Shown one piece after another: positions 5,708-10,294 of a DNA stretch of 10,294 nucleotides. The position numbers and the translations under genes are program-made. Origin of the DNA: Gammaproteobacteria bacterium (lineage in GTDB: Bacteria > Pseudomonadota > Gammaproteobacteria > SZUA-140); assembly GCA_003230195.1 (NCBI GenBank), contig QIHH01000020.1, positions 1 to 10,294 on the forward strand. Direction: 5' to 3'. A model generated the notes under the pieces. The model searched no databases and had not been told where the DNA came from. It was given only the letters and a program-made list of their open reading frames with translations. The stretch's first letter is position 1. Each line of letters opens with the position of its first letter.

Positions 5708-6427
5708 ATGAGCATCCTCTTTATCGCCGACTTGCACCTCTGTGCAAGTCGCCCAGCTATTACCCAGCTGTTTATTAAATTCCTGCACAAACGCCTGCAA
5801 ATGGGTGATAGCCTCTATATTTTGGGCGATCTGTTCGAGACATGGATTGGCGATGATGCCATCGACAAAGAAAACCAGGCCGTGATTGATGCGCTGCAAC
5901 TGCTGTATCAAAAACAGATCCCGGTTTTTATTATGCATGGCAATCGTGACTTTCTATTAGGTGATGCTTTTGCCAACGCAACGGGTGCGGCGTTAATCGA
6001 TGACCCATGCTTGATTGAACTTGATGGCACTGAGGTGTTACTCATGCATGGTGATACCCTGTGCACCGATGATGTTGATTATCAGGCCTTTCGCCTGCAA
6101 ATTCGTAACCCCGCCTTCTGTTCTAAATTTTTAAGTCACCCCATCGAAAAACGAATTGCAATTGCTAGCCAGTTTCGTGAAGAGAGTCGCAACCGCTCAA
6201 AAGAGAAAAGTGCTGAAATCATGGATGTCAATCAGACGGCTGTTGAGCAAGCCATGAAAAAGTACCACGTAAAACACCTGATCCACGGCCACACCCACCG
6301 CCCCGCACAACACCACTTTAAGCTCAACGGCACAGCCGCAGAACGCACCGTACTGGGTGACTGGTACCACCAAGGCAGCGTGTTACGTTATAACGGCCAT
6401 TTCACCCTGGAAACACTGCCTCTGTGA
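5708..6427 (+). CDS. lpxH: UDP-2,3-diacylglucosamine diphosphatase LpxH (lipid A biosynthesis)
   Basis: The product has 239 residues, against about 240 in E. coli. It hydrolyses UDP-2,3-diacylglucosamine to lipid X and UMP, the fourth step of lipid A synthesis, at the cytoplasmic face of the inner membrane. All metallophosphoesterase metal ligands are present at E. coli-like numbering: D8 and H10 in IADLHL, D41 in GDLFETWIGDD, N79 and R80 in GNRDF, H114 in MHGD, and H195 and H197 in HGHTHRP. The LpxH-specific LCTDD (118-122) and IMDVNQ (171-176) segments are also there, separating it from other calcineurin-like enzymes. The ATG at 5708 gives the exact family N-terminus (MSILFIADLHL) although no strong Shine-Dalgarno is visible, so translation may be coupled to the cyclophilin gene ending 20 bases earlier. 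Its presence implies an LPS-bearing Gram-negative cell. Confidence 0.96.
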   Translation: MSILFIADLHLCASRPAITQLFIKFLHKRLQMGDSLYILGDLFETWIGDDAIDKENQAVIDALQLLYQKQIPVFIMHGNRDFLLGDAFANATGAALIDDPCLIELDGTEVLLMHGDTLCTDDVDYQAFRLQIRNPAFCSKFLSHPIEKRIAIASQFREESRNRSKEKSAEIMDVNQTAVEQAMKKYHVKHLIHGHTHRPAQHHFKLNGTAAERTVLGDWYHQGSVLRYNGHFTLETLPL

Positions 6428-6546
6428 CCACCACCACACCGTAAAAACCGACCGTTACGCGCTAAATTATGCGACAATGCTGGCCCAGTAAAGTCCGCTT
6501 AAACATGGACTACAATCAATTTAGCAATCGAACCCGCAGAGTTTAG
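6428..6546 (+). promoter_or_regulatory. lpxH-mfd spacer with a possible mfd promoter
   Basis: The 119 bases hold no hairpin with a T-run after lpxH, so read-through into mfd is possible. TACAAT at 6511-6516 is a fair -10 candidate 30 bases before the mfd ATG, but no clear -35 precedes it. A second weak candidate is GACAAT at 6473-6478. The Shine-Dalgarno is weak (AGAG near 6538-6541). Confidence 0.25.
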
Positions 6547-9500
6547 ATGAGCGTAATCACCCCCTTTTCACCACCATTACCATCCGCCCAGAAACCCGCC
6601 ATCAAATGGGGAAAGCTCTACGGCAACAGCAGCGGGCTGGCGATCAGTCAGGCCGCACAACAACACAACGGCCCATTGCTGGTCATTACCGCCGATATTC
6701 ACGGCGAAGAGATATTGGCGCAGACACTTGGCTTTTATCTCGGCAATGACCCAAAAATGCCTGTGTCGATCTTCCCGGATAGAGAGACGCTGCCCTACGA
6801 TCACTTCTCGCCACACCAGGATATTATCTCTGACCGACTCGGTACGCTGCATCAGCTGCCTTTGATGAACCGTGGCATCATCATCGTACCGATGAGCACT
6901 TTGATGCACCAGCTGCCACCACGTGACTACCTCGAAGCGAATACGCTGATGCTTGATGTCGGCCAGCAACTCAATATCGAACAGATGCGCACCCGTCTCG
7001 ATAACAGCGGTTATCGCTGTGTTTCACAGGTGATGGAACATGGCGAGTTCACGGTACGTGGCGGTCTGTTTGATCTCTTTCCGATGGGTTGCAAGACCCC
7101 GTTTCGTATTGATCTGTTTGATGATGAGATCGAAACCATTCGCACCTTTGATCCTGAGTCGCAGCGTTCACTTGAAAACATCGACAAGATTCGTCTCATG
7201 CCTGCACGTGAATTCCCACTGAGTGAAGATGGCATCAATCACTTTCGCCAACAGTACCGGCTACATTTCGAAGGCAATCCACAAGATAGTGTGATCTATC
7301 GCGATGTTAGCCAAGGGCTTGCCCCCGCTGGCATTGAGTATTACCTGCCACTCTTTTTTGCACAGACACAGACGTTGTTTGACTACCTGCCAGACAATAC
7401 CCTTATTATATCTGCCGCTGGTGCAAACGATGCCGCGCAACAGTTTTGGGATGAGAGCAACGAACGTTATGAGTCAGCTCGCCATGACCTTGAGCGCCCG
7501 CTACTATCACCCGACAAGCTCTTTATTGAACCTCAAGCACTATTACAGCAGCTACAGAGACGAAACAATATTCAGTTAAACCAAATGGAACTGGAAGATG
7601 CCAATGGTTACAACTTTGCAACCAGCTCGCCACCCAGACTGAGCCTGCCACCACGCGCACCCCATCCACTGGGACCACTGCTAACATTTATTGATTCATT
7701 TGAAGGGCGCGTATTAATCGCTGCCGAAACCACTGGCCGACGTGAAACGCTGCTAGAGATGTTTCGCGATCATGAACGCTACCCCAAACAGCTCGAACGC
7801 TGGGCAGAGTTCGTTGAAGGCGATGCACCACTCGCAATCACCGTTGCACCATTCGATGATGGCATGGTGTTTGATGGTGGTAATGGCACTGCAAAACTGG
7901 CGATTATCAGCGAATCACAACTCTTTGGTGAGCAGGTAATGCAGCGCCGTCGGCGTAAAAAACGTGGGCGAGATATCGAAGCGGTGGTTAAAAACCTCAC
8001 TGAGCTCACCATCGGTTCGCCAGTCGTACATGAAGAACACGGCGTTGGTCGCTACCTTGGCCTACAGACACTTGATGCCGGCGGCCAGCTCAATGAATAT
8101 CTGCTGCTCGAATATGCCGCTGGTGACAAGCTCTATGTGCCGGTCTCTTCACTGCACCTGATCAGCCGTTATGCGGGCGTCTCTGAAGAGCGTTCGCCAT
8201 TGCATCGCCTCGGTACCGAGCAGTGGTCAAAAGCAAAACGCAAAGCGGCTGAGCGTGCTCATGATGTTGCGGCCGAATTGCTCGATATCTATGCACGACG
8301 TGCTGCGCGCAAAGGCCACGCCTTCCCTGCCATCGATGAGCAATACACAGCCTTTGCTGCAGGCTTTCCTTTTGAAGAGACGCCGGACCAGCAAGAGGCG
8401 ATCATCCAATTAATTGCCGATATGACGACTGATAAACCGATGGACCGCCTGATTTGCGGTGATGTTGGCTTTGGTAAAACAGAGGTGGCGATGCGCGCTG
8501 CATTTGTCGCCGTGCAAGGTGGTGCGCAGGTTGCTGTATTAGTACCCACCACACTGCTGGCACAACAGCACTACCAAAGTTTTAAAGATCGCTTTGCCGA
8601 CTGGCCGGTGCAGGTAGAAGTGCTCTCTCGCTTTAAAAGCAAAAAACAGAGCGACGAAGTATTGAAGAAGATCGAAGCGGGCCAGGTCGATATCGTAGTC
8701 GGCACACATAAACTGATTAGCGGCAACATCAAGTTCGATAACCTCGGACTCTTCATCATCGATGAAGAGCATCGCTTTGGGGTTAAACAGAAAGAGCAGT
8801 TGAAATCACTGCGCAGCGATGTCGATACCTTAAGCCTGACCGCCACTCCGATTCCGCGCTCGCTCAACATGGCATTAACCGGTATTCGCGATCTCTCGAT
8901 CATCGCAACCCCACCACTGCGGCGCATCGCGATCAAAACCTTTGTACGCCAGTGGAACGATACCCTGATTCGCGAAGCGTGCCTGCGTGAGATCCGCCGC
9001 GGTGGCCAGCTCTACTTCCTGCATAATGAAGTACGCACTATTGAAAAGATCACCGCAGAACTGAAAAAACTAGTGCCCGAAGCAGAGATTAAATTTGCCC
9101 ATGGACAGATGAATGAGCGCGAGCTGGAACAGATCATGCTCGACTTCTATCATCAACGTTTTAATATCCTGGTCAGCACCACTATTATTGAAAGCGGTAT
9201 CGATGTACCCAGCGCCAACACGATTATTATGAACCGTGCCGATAAACTCGGTATCGCGCAGCTCTATCAGCTACGTGGCCGTGTTGGACGTTCACATCAT
9301 CAGGCCTACGCTTATCTGATCACGCCACCTAAAAACAGTATGACCAAAGATGCTGAAAAACGGCTCGAGGCAATTGAATCGATCGAAGAACTGGGGGCTG
9401 GCTTTACCCTCGCCACGCATGATCTGGAGATACGGGGTGCCGGTGAATTTCTTGGTGATGAACAGAGTGGCCATATCCAGGAGATCGGATTTTCAATGTA

Positions 9501-10017
9501 CACCGACCTGCTTGATCGCGCCGTTGAGGCTCTCAAGGCTGGCAAACAACCTGAGCTACTGCAGCCTTTGAATAGTGGCTCTGAAATTGACCTCGGCGTC
9601 CCTGCCTTGCTACCAGAGGATTATCTGCCCGATGTACATAGCCGTCTCGTTTTATACAAGCGTATCTCCAATGCCAAAGACAAAGCTGAACTGCGCGAGC
9701 TACAGGTAGAGATGATTGACCGTTTTGGCCTGCTGCCAGATCCAGCTAAGAACCTGATGGCCGTAACAGCGCTTAAACTGGTTGCCGCACCCATTGGGAT
9801 TCGTAAAATTGAAGCTGGCGCATTGGGTGGTCGAATTGTGTTTGCCGACCAACCCAATGTTGACCCGCTGAAAATCATTAACCTGATGCAGCGAAAACCC
9901 AATACCTATAAGCCAGATGGGCAGGAGAAATTACGCTTTACAATGTCGCTGCCTGAATTGCAGGATCGTATTGATGCCATTACTGAACTGCTGGGTTTAA
10001 TTGCTGCTGAAGGGTGA
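6547..10017 (+). CDS. mfd: Transcription-repair coupling factor Mfd
   Basis: The product is intact at 1156 residues (about 1148 in E. coli). Mfd binds RNA polymerase stalled at DNA lesions, pushes it off by ATP-driven translocation and recruits UvrA for nucleotide excision repair. The N-terminal third is the UvrB-like module (with EFTVRGGLFDLFP and FRIDLFDDEIE). A very basic run (466-476) precedes the polymerase-interaction domain, marked by VVHEEHGVGRY (about 493-503). The RecG-like superfamily 2 motor follows: Walker A GDVGFGKT (638-645), DEEH (739-742), TATPIP (765-770), IIESGIDVPSANT, and QLRGRVGRS (908-916), then the translocation-in-RecG region. The C-terminal autoinhibitory domain 7 ends the protein (about 1000-1156, with GIRKIEAGALGGRIVF). 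The start MSVITPFSPPLPS fits the family. No frameshift or missing motif is seen. It may have its own promoter or be read from lpxH. Confidence 0.97.
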   Translation: MSVITPFSPPLPSAQKPAIKWGKLYGNSSGLAISQAAQQHNGPLLVITADIHGEEILAQTLGFYLGNDPKMPVSIFPDRETLPYDHFSPHQDIISDRLGTLHQLPLMNRGIIIVPMSTLMHQLPPRDYLEANTLMLDVGQQLNIEQMRTRLDNSGYRCVSQVMEHGEFTVRGGLFDLFPMGCKTPFRIDLFDDEIETIRTFDPESQRSLENIDKIRLMPAREFPLSEDGINHFRQQYRLHFEGNPQDSVIYRDVSQGLAPAGIEYYLPLFFAQTQTLFDYLPDNTLIISAAGANDAAQQFWDESNERYESARHDLERPLLSPDKLFIEPQALLQQLQRRNNIQLNQMELEDANGYNFATSSPPRLSLPPRAPHPLGPLLTFIDSFEGRVLIAAETTGRRETLLEMFRDHERYPKQLERWAEFVEGDAPLAITVAPFDDGMVFDGGNGTAKLAIISESQLFGEQVMQRRRRKKRGRDIEAVVKNLTELTIGSPVVHEEHGVGRYLGLQTLDAGGQLNEYLLLEYAAGDKLYVPVSSLHLISRYAGVSEERSPLHRLGTEQWSKAKRKAAERAHDVAAELLDIYARRAARKGHAFPAIDEQYTAFAAGFPFEETPDQQEAIIQLIADMTTDKPMDRLICGDVGFGKTEVAMRAAFVAVQGGAQVAVLVPTTLLAQQHYQSFKDRFADWPVQVEVLSRFKSKKQSDEVLKKIEAGQVDIVVGTHKLISGNIKFDNLGLFIIDEEHRFGVKQKEQLKSLRSDVDTLSLTATPIPRSLNMALTGIRDLSIIATPPLRRIAIKTFVRQWNDTLIREACLREIRRGGQLYFLHNEVRTIEKITAELKKLVPEAEIKFAHGQMNERELEQIMLDFYHQRFNILVSTTIIESGIDVPSANTIIMNRADKLGIAQLYQLRGRVGRSHHQAYAYLITPPKNSMTKDAEKRLEAIESIEELGAGFTLATHDLEIRGAGEFLGDEQSGHIQEIGFSMYTDLLDRAVEALKAGKQPELLQPLNSGSEIDLGVPALLPEDYLPDVHSRLVLYKRISNAKDKAELRELQVEMIDRFGLLPDPAKNLMAVTALKLVAAPIGIRKIEAGALGGRIVFADQPNVDPLKIINLMQRKPNTYKPDGQEKLRFTMSLPELQDRIDAITELLGLIAAEG

Positions 10018-10060
10018 TTACACACGATCAGAAAGAATCATAAAGAATTCGAGCCATACT

Positions 10061-10080
10061 GGCTCCCCCACAGGGGAGCC
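10061..10080. terminator. Strong GC hairpin after mfd, terminator-like but lacking a T-run
   Basis: A perfect 8-bp stem pairs GGCTCCCC (10061-10068) with GGGGAGCC (10073-10080) around a CACA tetraloop, 43 bases past the mfd stop. The downstream bases (GCTTGCATGG, then TTTATT) are not a clean U-tract, and the minus side has none either. Its position between convergent genes suggests transcription termination or RNA 3'-end protection. Confidence 0.5.
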
Positions 10081-10112
10081 GCTTGCATGGTTTATTACAC
10101 TTAGTCACACGC

Positions 10113-10127
10113 GCGTTATAAAAACGC
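10113..10127. repeat. Small inverted repeat in the convergent spacer
   Basis: GCGTT (10113-10117) pairs with AACGC (10123-10127) around a 5-base AT loop. No T-run lies next to it on either strand. It may help end minus-strand transcription of the DsbA-like gene, but the stem is short. Confidence 0.2.
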
Positions 10128-10189
10128 CATAAATCGCTCCAGATTCATAGTCTTTTTATAGTAACTTCAATATAAACGTATTACCACCA

Positions 10190-10294
10190 CTAGTAATTGG
10201 CGTTCACCTCCGCTTCAACCAGTGATTGCAGTTGCTGATAGCCAAAACTAGGCAGTGGTTTCCCATTCACAAAGAAGCTCGGTGTTTTATTGGC
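10190..10294 (-). CDS. C-terminal fragment of a DsbA-like thiol-disulfide oxidoreductase
   Basis: Only the last 34 codons and the TAG stop are inside the window; the gene continues beyond the right edge. The fragment reads ANKTPSFFVNGKPLPSFGYQ and then QLQSLVEAEVNANY. TPSFFVNGKPL is the typical cis-proline loop and following strand of DsbA/thioredoxin_4-type proteins, and FGYQQLQSLVEAEV is the usual closing helix. The CXXC active site and any signal peptide lie outside the window. Such proteins normally catalyse or reshuffle disulfides in the periplasm. It is convergent with mfd, 172 bases apart. Confidence 0.8.
   Translation of the reverse strand, partial: ANKTPSFFVNGKPLPSFGYQQLQSLVEAEVNANY

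Noticed and set aside
6421..6440. CCACCACCACACC run at the lpxH stop as a possible short tandem repeat.
   Set aside because: Only about three ACC units, which is too short to be meaningful.
1..10294. CRISPR array, tRNA, rRNA, toxin-antitoxin pair, phage or defence genes.
   Set aside because: No regularly spaced repeats, no cloverleaf or rRNA-like segment, and no ORFs with such signatures. The gene content is housekeeping and envelope functions.

Overview
The window looks like a chromosomal segment of a non-enteric gammaproteobacterium. EttA and LpxH are close to the E. coli proteins in length and motif numbering. The cyclophilin gene lies directly before lpxH, as ppiB does in E. coli. The DUF5658-like membrane protein, the single-POTRA Omp85 protein and the foldback element are not typical of enterics. 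A genus cannot be assigned from sequence alone.

Left part (1-1900): the edge holds the tail of a plus-strand gene that reads like a winged-helix end. A doubtful 64-codon minus-strand ORF converges on it. A plausible extended -10 promoter then precedes a short probable operon of a three-helix DUF5658-like inner-membrane protein and an unrecognised acidic lipoprotein. Between the lipoprotein stop codon and a strong intrinsic terminator sits a 167-bp non-autonomous foldback element (MITE-like) with about 27-bp terminal inverted repeats and a 3-bp TTA target duplication.

Middle (1901-4983): a compact minus-strand Omp85/BamA-superfamily outer-membrane protein with one POTRA domain is divergent from ettA, the ABC-F ribosome ATPase that gates early translation elongation according to ATP/ADP state.

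Right part (5094-10294): an exported cyclophilin and lpxH (lipid A synthesis) form a tight pair, followed by the full-length transcription-repair coupling factor mfd. A strong GC hairpin lies beyond mfd. A convergent DsbA-like thiol-disulfide oxidoreductase, visible only as its C-terminus, runs off the right edge.

Most of the window is conserved housekeeping (translation control, lipid A, DNA repair, envelope folding). No defence system, CRISPR array, prophage or RNA gene is visible. The less ordinary items are the foldback element, the single-POTRA Omp85 protein, the signal-peptide cyclophilin in the ppiB position, the DUF5658/lipoprotein pair and a REP-like hairpin after ettA.
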